Assembly: GCA_900555915.1 (NCBI GenBank)
Contig: USNC01000043.1
Coordinates: 1-8,869 of the forward strand
Origin: an uncultured Porphyromonadaceae bacterium
GTDB lineage: Bacteria > Bacteroidota > Bacteroidia > Bacteroidales > Muribaculaceae
DNA length: 8,869 nt
Reading direction: 5' to 3'
Under the pieces are notes generated by a model. It saw only the letters and a list, made by a program, of their open reading frames with translations, was not told where the DNA came from and did not search any database. Position 1 is the first letter of the stretch, and every line of letters starts with the position of its first letter. The position numbers and the translations under genes are program-made. Below are positions 1 through 7,412 of this stretch, piece by piece.

Positions 1-2535
1 TATCTTACCCTCGACACAGATTTAGACTTCAAGACATCGAAACCGGTGTTTAAATCGCCGGAAGAAGCGACACGTGCGGGAGGCGCATCACGCCCCGGCG
101 ATCTCTCCTCATATATAGATGTGCCAACGACAAATGATTTCAGCGTAAAGATCGAGAAGACCGACGGCAGCTACAGCAATTCCTGGACCTCATATGCAGA
201 CTTCAAGAAATATGCAGCCGAAAACACATTCCCGACCGGAGCCTACACACTGACTGCATACTACGGAGAGAAAGGGAAGCAGGATTTCAACAGCCCCTAC
301 TTCGAGGCAACCGAGACCTTCACAGTGCTTGCCGAGCAGACGAGAGAGGTGTCGCTGACAGCGGCGTTGAAAAACTCCATGGTGAAGATCAACTACACCG
401 ACGGATTCAAGAACTACATGAAGGACTACTCCACAAAACTTCACACCGAGGGACGCACCGACGACATCGTGTTTCTACCGCTTGAAGAGAAAACGGCATT
501 TGTGGAGCCGAACAAAGCCTCGCTGATAGTCAACTTCACCACAAAAGACAAGAACTTCACGAGCGCGATAAGCCTGGGCGAGTTTCCGCCAGAGGCCAAG
601 ACACTGCACAACATCACCCTCGACGTGACAGAGAACCCGAACGGGAGCAACACACTTGACGTGATATTTGACGACACGCTAGAAGATGTGGACGTATCAA
701 TCGATCTTACAGATGAACTGCTGACGACCCCGGCGCCGGTGATCACCTGCGAGGGTTTTGCGAGCGGGGAGACGATCGACGCATCGGCAGGGACGGCATC
801 CGCCGGCAAACTCGCCATGACAGTCCTGGCCAAAGGGATCATCGGGAAAGCCATGCTGACGATAGAACCGGCGAATCCAGATTACCGTGCACCTTGGGGC
901 AACGAACTCGACCTCTGCAAAGCCACAGCCACAGAGCAGAATCTGCTTAAAGATGCAGGGATATCAGCCGTCGGTTTCTTCAACAATCCCGACATGATGG
1001 CGACACTCGACATCACCAACTACACCCAAAGCCTCAAGAACGGAATCTACACCATATCGCTGACGGTAGAAGACCAGAACGGAGCCGTAAGCCAGCCGGC
1101 CACAGTGACGATCAACTGCGAGGCCATCAGCCTTACGCCCGTGGAGACCAGTCCGATAGCTTACGGAGCAAACGAAGCCAAGATAACGCTTGACTACAAC
1201 GGGCAGAATCCGGAACGCGACGTTACGTTCAGCGTGACGAATGGGGGCACAGAATCGATAGCGCGCGTGATCAGTTGCGAGGAAGTGACCGCGACACGCG
1301 CGTTCGAGACACGGCGCTACATCTACACGCTTGAACTTCAGTCGCCAGTCATCAGCAGCAAGATCGGCATCAAAGCGAAGCACACCAGCGGCAGCGAGGC
1401 CAGCAGCGAGGCGACAGTGAGCATTCCCGACTACAGGATTTCGGCAGTGGACGCCTTTGCGCACTACGCCTATGTCAAGATAGAAGCCGACGCATCCGTG
1501 TTGGAGACAATCACCAACAACATCCGGTTTAAGTCAGCCGACCTGAACATCAGCGAGCGGGACGCAGCCAACGGCATACTGACTATAACCGGGCTTAATG
1601 AGGGCAGCACATATGGAATTGAGTCGAGTATCACCGGAGGCGAGATCTGGAACACCGAGATGCCGATTGAGACTGAGAGCGAGCTTGATATTCCTAATGG
1701 GGATTTCAGCCAACATGGGGAAATGCTTACCAGCGGAAAGTTACAAGTAGGAGGACAATATAAAGTACCGCCTGGCACATATACTTTAACTTCTTCATTC
1801 TCGCACACCCTGCCTACAGATTGGGCCACTGTCAATGACCTTACCGCATGGAGCGAAGCCTCCAATCAAAACACATGGTTTGTGGTTCCTTCCTCATGGC
1901 TCGACAACGGACGTGGATATATGAGAAACGTAGGATACAATCACTCTGGAGCCACACCATCAACCTCAGGAGTCGCGTTCAATACCAAATACTATTGCGA
2001 GAACAGCCCTTCTCAGGATCAGTTGAACAAGGCAGCCGGAGAGTTATTCCTTGGCCAATATTCATTCAACGGAGCGGAACACAGAGAAGAAGGGGTCGGA
2101 TTTGCAAGCCGTCCGACGAGCATCACATTTGATTATGAATATAAAGCCACCAACGGAGACACCGGGTATGCGCACATCGAGATACTTGATCCGGAAGGAA
2201 ACTCACTCGGCAAAGAAGACTTCGCACTGACAGAAGGAAGCGGAAGCAAGACAATCCAGATGAACTATGCCAAGTTCGGAAAAAAAGCCTCAGTATTGAA
2301 AGTTTCATTCAAGAGTTCCAATCAGGCCAACCCGCCTATAAATATTCCTACGGGATCTGCATTAAATGAGAATAAAGGTCTGGGTAGCCACACCCTTCCC
2401 GCCAACAGCTACCATGCGGTGGCGACGGGGTCTGAACTGTGGATTGACAATGTCACCGCGCATTATGGCTCCACGCCCGGCGGCGCGGCGAATGCACCGA
2501 GAAAAAACAGAACAACCAAGAAAAGCAGAAGATAA
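1..2535 (+). CDS. DUF4493/PCMD-type surface protein, 5' end cut by window edge
   Basis: Seen: the reading frame is open from base 1 (it reads YLTLDTDLDFKTSKPVF) to the TAA at 2533-2535, so the gene starts upstream and the GTG at 46 is only an internal Val codon. The first residues match the beginning of the mature DUF4493 domain, so a signal peptide and lipobox Cys are probably just outside the window. Domain order by nucleotide position: DUF4493-like domain about 1-720 (motif FPTGAYTLTAYYG, then SPYF and a V-x-L-T-A strand); a second beta module about 730-1115 ending in LTVEDQNGAVS; Ig/FN3-like modules about 1130-1680 (TITGLNEGSTY); and a PCMD domain about 1693-2475 (NGDFS, AGELFLGQYSF, GFASRPTSITFDYEY, SELWIDNVTAHYG). 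It ends in a short basic tail (KNRTTKKSRR). Known: PCMD stands for 'putative carbohydrate metabolism domain'; such proteins are Bacteroidetes-specific and exported. Inference: outer-membrane or surface lipoprotein. Ligand and function are unknown. It is the first gene of a probable three-gene operon, and its PCMD region is AT-richer than the rest. Confidence 0.85.
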   Translation, partial: YLTLDTDLDFKTSKPVFKSPEEATRAGGASRPGDLSSYIDVPTTNDFSVKIEKTDGSYSNSWTSYADFKKYAAENTFPTGAYTLTAYYGEKGKQDFNSPYFEATETFTVLAEQTREVSLTAALKNSMVKINYTDGFKNYMKDYSTKLHTEGRTDDIVFLPLEEKTAFVEPNKASLIVNFTTKDKNFTSAISLGEFPPEAKTLHNITLDVTENPNGSNTLDVIFDDTLEDVDVSIDLTDELLTTPAPVITCEGFASGETIDASAGTASAGKLAMTVLAKGIIGKAMLTIEPANPDYRAPWGNELDLCKATATEQNLLKDAGISAVGFFNNPDMMATLDITNYTQSLKNGIYTISLTVEDQNGAVSQPATVTINCEAISLTPVETSPIAYGANEAKITLDYNGQNPERDVTFSVTNGGTESIARVISCEEVTATRAFETRRYIYTLELQSPVISSKIGIKAKHTSGSEASSEATVSIPDYRISAVDAFAHYAYVKIEADASVLETITNNIRFKSADLNISERDAANGILTITGLNEGSTYGIESSITGGEIWNTEMPIETESELDIPNGDFSQHGEMLTSGKLQVGGQYKVPPGTYTLTSSFSHTLPTDWATVNDLTAWSEASNQNTWFVVPSSWLDNGRGYMRNVGYNHSGATPSTSGVAFNTKYYCENSPSQDQLNKAAGELFLGQYSFNGAEHREEGVGFASRPTSITFDYEYKATNGDTGYAHIEILDPEGNSLGKEDFALTEGSGSKTIQMNYAKFGKKASVLKVSFKSSNQANPPINIPTGSALNENKGLGSHTLPANSYHAVATGSELWIDNVTAHYGSTPGGAANAPRKNRTTKKSRR

Positions 2536-2538
2536 GCC

Positions 2539-3819
2539 ATGACACGAAATATTAAAACCACAATACTTGCGGCCGCGGCATTGACCTTGCTGGGCGGCTG
2601 CGAGAAAGAGAAGATCAACTGGGGGGATCCCGATAAAGGGCAGCTCAACTGCAAGACGTTGACTGTGGACTACATCAACAGCGGACGTGATACCCGTGCC
2701 GGCGGAGTGGATGTAGATAAATTCACCGTAGATTTCATCAACACCGCCACGGGAGAGACCGCCAGGAGTTTCCTGTATGCGGAGATGCCGGAAGTGGTGG
2801 CGTTGCCGGTAGGCAACTACCGCGCCGAAGCGCACTACGGCGACAATCCGATTGCAGCATGGGAAGAGCCCTACTATCTCGGAGCCTCTGATTTTCAGAT
2901 CACCGCAGGGAAGATAACCGACGTAGACCCGGTGGAATGCGCGCTCAGCAACATCCGCATACGAGTGAATATCAGCGACAACGGCACCAACATATTGGGC
3001 GACGACGTGAAGGTGACAGTAAGAGCCGGAGAGGAAGGCGAGCTCACCTTCGACAGCAGCACCAACGACAAGGCCGGATATTTCAGATACGTGACAGGCA
3101 GCAAAACGATCACCGCTACCCTATCGTGCACCATCGACGGTCAGAACATCGAATCGACCCAGGCATATGACAACGCCCAACCGGGCAACGCCTACACGAT
3201 CAACTTCACCGTCAACAAGCCCGACAACATGGAGCCCGGCACCGTCACACCGGGCGACATCGAGGTTGACGCCACCATCACGATCAAGGACGAGAACCAC
3301 GTGATCGATCCCAACGAGCCAGATGACAGCATCATCGAAGACGACATGCGACCGGTGGAGGGAGGCAAGGATCCGGTAGACCCGGACGACCCGAAAGACC
3401 CTGAGAATCCGGATGATCCGAAGCCATCGGCAGGACCGCAGATAATACCCTTGTCAGAAGGACTTATACTCGACCAGTGCTGCGTAGTATCGGAATGCCG
3501 ATTCAAAGTGACGAGTGAGAGCGGCATCACCGCATTTAAAATCCGCATAGACTCAGAGGCGCTGCCACCCGAAGAACTTGAAGGAATCGGCCTTGCCGCA
3601 AACCTTGACCTTATCAATCCAGGGCAATACAAGGAACCGCTTGTCGGTTTCGGATTCGCAGTCGGCGACCAAGTAGAGAATCAGAAAGAAGTGGAGTTTG
3701 ACATCACCGATTTCCTTGGACTCCTCCGAGGATTCGGACCGATGGAGCATAAGTTCCATCTAACCGTCACTGACGCCGACGGAACAAAAGAAGGATTCAT
3801 CGGACTGAAATTCAACTGA
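2539..3819 (+). CDS. DUF4493-like lipoprotein without PCMD domain
   Basis: The ATG lies 3 bases after the previous stop codon, implying co-transcription and probably coupled translation. The 426-residue product starts with a lipoprotein signal: basic N-region (MTRNIK), Ala/Leu core, lipobox LGGC with Cys21, then charged CEKEK, a typical Bacteroidetes lipoprotein start that supports this ATG. Residues about 34-250 are DUF4493-like (LPVGNYRAEAHYG, then W-E-x-P-Y-Y and a C-A-L-S-N strand, the family pattern seen in both neighbours). Residues about 255-297 are an acidic, Pro-rich linker with repeated DP/DDP steps, likely unstructured. Residues about 300-426 form the second beta module seen in the two neighbours, with FDITDFLGLL and HLTVTDADGT near the end. 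There is no PCMD or FN3 part. Inference: surface-exposed or periplasm-facing lipoprotein working with its two neighbours. Role unknown. Confidence 0.85.
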   Translation: MTRNIKTTILAAAALTLLGGCEKEKINWGDPDKGQLNCKTLTVDYINSGRDTRAGGVDVDKFTVDFINTATGETARSFLYAEMPEVVALPVGNYRAEAHYGDNPIAAWEEPYYLGASDFQITAGKITDVDPVECALSNIRIRVNISDNGTNILGDDVKVTVRAGEEGELTFDSSTNDKAGYFRYVTGSKTITATLSCTIDGQNIESTQAYDNAQPGNAYTINFTVNKPDNMEPGTVTPGDIEVDATITIKDENHVIDPNEPDDSIIEDDMRPVEGGKDPVDPDDPKDPENPDDPKPSAGPQIIPLSEGLILDQCCVVSECRFKVTSESGITAFKIRIDSEALPPEELEGIGLAANLDLINPGQYKEPLVGFGFAVGDQVENQKEVEFDITDFLGLLRGFGPMEHKFHLTVTDADGTKEGFIGLKFN

Positions 3820-3834
3820 CACACAACTCAGAAT

Positions 3835-3840
3835 AAAGGA
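3835..3840 (+). promoter_or_regulatory. Possible ribosome binding site of the third lipoprotein gene
   Basis: AAAGGA lies 7 bases before the ATG at 3848, in the 28-base gap after the second lipoprotein gene. It is a weak purine-rich site; Bacteroidetes often lack strong ones, so it is supportive only. No promoter-like TTTG/TAnnTTTG pair is visible in the gap, which fits read-through from upstream. Confidence 0.4.
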
Positions 3841-3847
3841 TACAATA

Positions 3848-6157
3848 ATGAAAACGAATATCAATCATATATTTGCAGGGGTTGTGGGAGCCGCGCTCAG
3901 TACCGGACTCTGGAGCTGCACCTCGGAGACACCATTCGAGACTGACGGGACCGGAATAGTGCACCTGCACACCTCGGTCAACAGCATAACCACCCGTGCA
4001 GGGGAAGAGAATGACGCCGACCCTCGCCAGCAACAACTGCGCGAAAACTGCATCATATACATATCGCGCCAGAACGGCGACAAGAACAACGACGGCCTGA
4101 TAAAGAAATGGAAAGGTCTCGACAATGTAGACTCCTCCATAGTGCTCAAGGCCGGGAACTACGTGGCCGAAGCTTGGACGGGCGACTCAATCTCCGCATC
4201 TTTCGACAAGATATTCTACAGAGGTTATCAGCCCTTCACCGTCACAAAAAACGGCAACCACAACGTATCTGTCAACTGCCGCATCAGAAATGTGGTGGTC
4301 TCGATCAACACGTCAAGCATCGACCCGAACCTGATGCGCGACGACTACGAGATGACCATCAGAAACCATGCCGCGGAGAAAGGAGAACTGACATTCACCA
4401 AAGCCAACGCAGAGAGTGAGCGGGCCTACTTCATGATGCCCACCGACGACACACAACTCGAATACACCATCAAAGGCACACGCAAGGACGGGAAGAAATT
4501 CGAGAAATCGGGCACCATCGACAATGTGGAGAGCGCCCACCACTACATAATCAGTTTCAAATACGACCCCAACCAGGACGACAACACGGGAGCCGCCTTC
4601 ATCAAGATCAACATCAAGGATGAAGAGATAGGAGAGACGGGGAATGTCACAGTTGCGACCGGACCCTCGATCAGCGGCGTCGGTTTTAAAGTGGCCAAGC
4701 AGCAGGTATGCACCGACGACACAGCGATACCCAGCAGTTACGACCTCAGAATCTGCGCATTCGGCGAGGGATTCGATGCCCTGAAGGTAGAAACAGAAGA
4801 CTGGCAGGCCTTCGGACTGCCGTCGGCAAGCCTCGACATGCTTGACGCAGCCACTCAGAGCCAGTGCAAGGGAGCAGGACTTGAGTTCGTGGCCCCCGAA
4901 TATAAGGAAAGCACCAATGTCAGCACCGCGATATTGAGTTTCATGCGCGACATGATAGAGCGGCTTCCGGCGCGCGACACCGAGTATGTGGTCAACATCA
5001 CAGCAACCGACACCAACCGCAAGAACGGAGAGTCAAAAGGACAGACGACCACAGTCCAGCTCCGCATAGCGCGCAGCAATGAAGCCATCGTGGTGGAAGA
5101 CCCGATAGTGGTAGACCGCATGGACACAGATAAGAACCCGATGAGCGTCACCGGCAGCGGCGCCACCATCACTTTCAGCCTATCTGAAGACTACGAGGGG
5201 ACACCGGGAGTAGAATACCGCAAGGCAGGGGAAGAAGCGTGGACATTCGCAGCCGCAGTCAGCCGGACTTACGCCCCGCTCCGGGCTCCGCGCAAAGCAG
5301 CGGGAAACACCGTCACTCTGACCGGCCTGACCCCCGGCACATCCTACCAATACCGCGCATGCTGCGGCGATTTCCACGGAGAGGAGATTTATACCTTCAC
5401 CACGGAGACACCGTTTGTCTTGCCCAACGCAAGTTTTGAGCAATGGTCCACCTACTCCGCAAAGACTATTCTTGGCACCAAAACGGTTATTCTCCCGGGT
5501 GACACCGGCGACAAGACCACCTCTTTCTGGGGATCCGGCAACGAAGGAGGCGCCACCGCCAACAAAGTACTGACTGACAAGACCGACAATCCGGTGCACA
5601 GCGGCCAATACTCGGCCCGTCTCGCATCCGACGCAGCATTGGGCATCATAGCGGCAGGCAACCTCTTCATCGGTGAATATGTAAGGACCGACGGCACCAA
5701 CGGCGTGCTCTCCGTAGGAAGGGAATACAACGGAACGCACCCGGCCAAACTACGGGTATATGCCAATTACCGGCCGGCAATCGGGGTGACGGGGACATCG
5801 AAAATAGACGAGAATGTCAAACCTTCAGACTTCACCGACGGCTGTACGGACCATGGCCAGATCTTCATAGCACTCACTACAGAGCCGATGGAAATCAGGA
5901 CCAATCCGAGCGACAGAAAACTCTTCGACAAAGAGGATCAGACAGTGCTCGCCTACGGACAGGTGACCTGGACAGAGGCTTTCGGAGCCGACAACACACT
6001 GGAGGCCATTGAGATTCCTTTTGAATACAATGAAAGAGCTAACAGCCAGAAGCCGAAATATATCGTAATAGTCTGCTCGGCTTCGAAATATGGAGATTAC
6101 TTCAGCGGAGCAAAAGGCTCGACAATGATACTCGACGACTTTGAGCTGGAGTATTGA
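3848..6157 (+). CDS. DUF4493/PCMD-type surface lipoprotein
   Basis: The 769-residue product starts at an ATG with a lipoprotein-like signal: MKTNINH, a hydrophobic stretch, then LWSC with Cys24. The lipobox is slightly irregular (Trp at -2) but acceptable for Bacteroidetes. Domains: DUF4493-like about 34-250 (LKAGNYVAEAW, FDKIFYRGYQPFTV, VNCRIRNVVVSIN); second beta module about 270-425 (FMRDMIERLP, VVNITATDTN); FN3-like module about 445-522 (TLTGLTPGTSYQYRA, IYTFTTE) with a basic insertion RAPRKAAG; and a well-conserved PCMD domain about 527-769 (NASFEQWS, SGQYSARLAS, AAGNLFIGEYV, HPAKLRVYANYRP, IVIVCSASKYGDYFSGAKGS, MILDDFELEY). The final DDFELEY is the expected domain end, so the protein is complete. 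It is closest in layout to the first gene, but its PCMD region keeps the GC-rich codon use of the rest of the gene. Known: PCMD suggests a jelly-roll-like, possibly glycan-related fold; no activity is established. Inference: cell-surface lipoprotein, third gene of the operon. Confidence 0.88.
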   Translation: MKTNINHIFAGVVGAALSTGLWSCTSETPFETDGTGIVHLHTSVNSITTRAGEENDADPRQQQLRENCIIYISRQNGDKNNDGLIKKWKGLDNVDSSIVLKAGNYVAEAWTGDSISASFDKIFYRGYQPFTVTKNGNHNVSVNCRIRNVVVSINTSSIDPNLMRDDYEMTIRNHAAEKGELTFTKANAESERAYFMMPTDDTQLEYTIKGTRKDGKKFEKSGTIDNVESAHHYIISFKYDPNQDDNTGAAFIKINIKDEEIGETGNVTVATGPSISGVGFKVAKQQVCTDDTAIPSSYDLRICAFGEGFDALKVETEDWQAFGLPSASLDMLDAATQSQCKGAGLEFVAPEYKESTNVSTAILSFMRDMIERLPARDTEYVVNITATDTNRKNGESKGQTTTVQLRIARSNEAIVVEDPIVVDRMDTDKNPMSVTGSGATITFSLSEDYEGTPGVEYRKAGEEAWTFAAAVSRTYAPLRAPRKAAGNTVTLTGLTPGTSYQYRACCGDFHGEEIYTFTTETPFVLPNASFEQWSTYSAKTILGTKTVILPGDTGDKTTSFWGSGNEGGATANKVLTDKTDNPVHSGQYSARLASDAALGIIAAGNLFIGEYVRTDGTNGVLSVGREYNGTHPAKLRVYANYRPAIGVTGTSKIDENVKPSDFTDGCTDHGQIFIALTTEPMEIRTNPSDRKLFDKEDQTVLAYGQVTWTEAFGADNTLEAIEIPFEYNERANSQKPKYIVIVCSASKYGDYFSGAKGSTMILDDFELEY

Positions 6158-6167
6158 CACTGACAGG

Positions 6168-6341
6168 CAAAAGGGCAAGCCCTCTTGAACGGGACAGCTT
6201 CGCGCTACTGCAATCTGCTAATTGCAACAATTAAGAAGCATGATCTAAAATTCACAAAAGGGCAAGCCCTTTTGAACGGAACAGCTTCGCGCTACTGCAA
6301 TCTACTAATTGCAACAATTAAGAAGCATGATCTAAAATTCA
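6168..6341 (+). repeat. Two tandem 87-bp direct repeats, each starting with a REP-like hairpin
   Basis: Unit 1 is 6168-6254 and unit 2 is 6255-6341. By eye they differ at only three positions, all transitions (C/T at 6184/6271, G/A at 6192/6279 and G/A at 6217/6304, the exact base within each run being approximate). Each unit opens with the palindrome CAAAAGGG-CAAG-CCCTTTTG (8-bp stem, 4-base loop; one mismatch in unit 1) followed by the tail AACGGAACAGCTTCGCG. The rest of the unit holds two overlapping small inverted repeats, GCAAT-N6-ATTGC (6210-6225, 6297-6312) and AATTG-CAA-CAATT (6220-6232, 6307-6319). A third unit begins at 6342 (CAAAAG) but switches at once into the inverted copy. Unit 1 begins 10 bases after the stop of the upstream lipoprotein gene. 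Confidence 0.9.
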
Positions 6342-6346
6342 CAAAA

Positions 6347-6384
6347 GCGCGAAGCTGTTCCGTTATCAAGGGCTTGCCTTTGAT
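6347..6384 (-). repeat. Inverted copy of the REP-like hairpin-plus-tail element
   Basis: Reverse-complemented, this stretch reads the same tail AACGGAACAGCTTCGCG, preceded by a hairpin. On the + strand the hairpin is ATCAAGGG-CTTG-CCTTTGAT at 6365-6384, an 8-bp stem including one G-T pair, with the reverse complement of the CAAG loop. The three outer base pairs differ from those in the direct copies but still pair. It lies 10 bases before the proposed start of the transposase gene. With the downstream direct copy it makes an inverted pair bracketing that gene; with unit 2 upstream it makes a large imperfect palindrome with a ~55-base centre, similar to paired REPs in BIMEs. Confidence 0.85.
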
Positions 6385-6394
6385 CATCGACAGC

Positions 6395-7387
6395 ATGTGT
6401 AATCCTTCAAAATATAGCCACATGGCATCTGACTTTAAATATGATTATTTTCGACCGCTAATACCCAATGGTCTCCGTCGGGCGCCTTGGCATGATTATC
6501 GAAGCCGATGCATATACATGATTACGATGAATGCCGCTCCCGGTATATCGCCATTCTCTATGTTGGCAGGAGACCTCAACTCACGTGCCTATCCCCCGAC
6601 AACCATCCGCACACCCCTTGGAGAAATAATCCATCAACAGATTTCCGCGATTAAAAAGAATTTTCCTTTTGCTAAGATTCTACGAAGAATCGTAATGCCT
6701 GAGCATATCCATTTTGTAATTTTCATTGAAGTTGCAGATAAATGTCACCTTTCGGATATCATCAGCTGGCTGAAGGTGGCAATCGGACAGTTATGGTCAA
6801 GAGTTTACGGCATATACTCGACTATATTTGAGGAAGGATATCATGACAGGATACTTTTACAGAAAGGACAATTAAAAAAGATACTGAATTATGTCAGCAA
6901 CAATCCCCGGCGCCGCATGGAAAGGTTGTCATATCGTGGCTTTCACTTAAGGCATAACATCACAGATGCGTCGGGTTGCCGCTATGAGGCGTATGGGAAT
7001 ATACATTTACTCGAAGACTGCAATATAGCCAATATAAAAATCAGTAGCCATGACAATCCGGCACTGCTGAAAAAGAAGAAAATCATATGGAAACATACAG
7101 TGGAAAACTGTGGAGTATTGGTATCTCCGTTCATATCCGCTTCAGAGAAAAAAGTCAGAGACTGGAGCATTGAGAATGGCGGACGACTTATTCTTATTGA
7201 AGGGAACGGATTCGGACACATATATTCGCCGAAGGGGAAATTGCATGATCTGTGCAATCAGGGACGGTTGCTGATCATAGCGCCTACGACTCACTCGACA
7301 GCCAATATTAAATATACGCGGCAGATGTGTGAGGATATGAATAATCTTGCTTCAGAAATAGCAAAAGGAAAGATTAGAAGGATTTGA
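6395..7387 (+). CDS. REP-associated (RAYT/Y1-type) transposase with C-terminal DprA-like extension
   Basis: Single-strand DNA transposase of the IS200/RAYT superfamily, expected to nick and join hairpin-marked DNA through a tyrosine. From the ATG at 6395 it is 330 residues. Motifs: RRAPWHDYRSRCIYMITM (opening strand), MPEHIHF with the metal-binding His pair encoded at 6704-6706 and 6710-6712, GYHDRIL, and NYVSNNPRRR with the likely catalytic Tyr at 6890-6892. Single-domain RAYTs are usually about 150-200 residues; here a further ~100 residues follow. That part contains GVLVSPFIS, GGRLILIEGNGFGHIY and QGRLLIIAP (about 7112-7290) and resembles the Rossmann core of DprA/Smf by motif spacing (inference). 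Start: 6395 is the first ATG in frame, and ATG 6422 (MASDFKYDYF) is equally plausible and nearer the conserved domain. The frame is open upstream to 6164 through the repeats, but only a TTG (6185) could start there. All catalytic motifs are present and there is no frameshift, so it may be active. It is AT-richer than its neighbours, suggesting transfer. Confidence 0.85.
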   Translation: MCNPSKYSHMASDFKYDYFRPLIPNGLRRAPWHDYRSRCIYMITMNAAPGISPFSMLAGDLNSRAYPPTTIRTPLGEIIHQQISAIKKNFPFAKILRRIVMPEHIHFVIFIEVADKCHLSDIISWLKVAIGQLWSRVYGIYSTIFEEGYHDRILLQKGQLKKILNYVSNNPRRRMERLSYRGFHLRHNITDASGCRYEAYGNIHLLEDCNIANIKISSHDNPALLKKKKIIWKHTVENCGVLVSPFISASEKKVRDWSIENGGRLILIEGNGFGHIYSPKGKLHDLCNQGRLLIIAPTTHSTANIKYTRQMCEDMNNLASEIAKGKIRRI

Positions 7388-7392
7388 CTCGG

Positions 7393-7412
7393 CAAAAGGG
7401 CAAGCCCTTTTG
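7393..7412 (+). terminator. Possible terminator hairpin after the transposase gene (part of REP-like copy)
   Basis: CAAAAGGG-CAAG-CCCTTTTG begins 5 bases after the TGA at 7385-7387. A short GC stem followed by TTTT has the form of a rho-independent terminator, and being a palindrome it would work in either direction. Its G+C core is only about three or four pairs, so strength is doubtful. The related hairpin at 6168-6187 sits in the same place after the third lipoprotein gene, with a weaker stem. Confidence 0.35.

Noticed and set aside
46..48. GTG as the start of the first gene
   Set aside because: The frame is open to base 1 and the upstream residues fit the beginning of the same DUF4493 domain. 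No signal peptide follows the GTG, so it is an internal codon.
964..1464. Minus-strand open frame opposite the first gene
   Set aside because: Translation is Arg/His/Cys-rich without domain features, as expected for the reverse strand of a GC-rich coding region.
5180..5740. Long minus-strand open frame opposite the third lipoprotein gene
   Set aside because: It is opposite a gene with conserved PCMD motifs, its translation has no recognisable domain, and GC-rich codon use creates such frames by chance.
6168..6341. CRISPR array in the 87-bp repeats
   Set aside because: Only two long, abutting units with no unique spacers and no cas genes.
6185..6394. TTG at 6185 as start of the transposase
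   Set aside because: It lies inside the REP-like hairpin, and the extension is repeat-encoded with no resemblance to transposase domains. ATG at 6395 or 6422 is preferred, though translation of the extension is not excluded.
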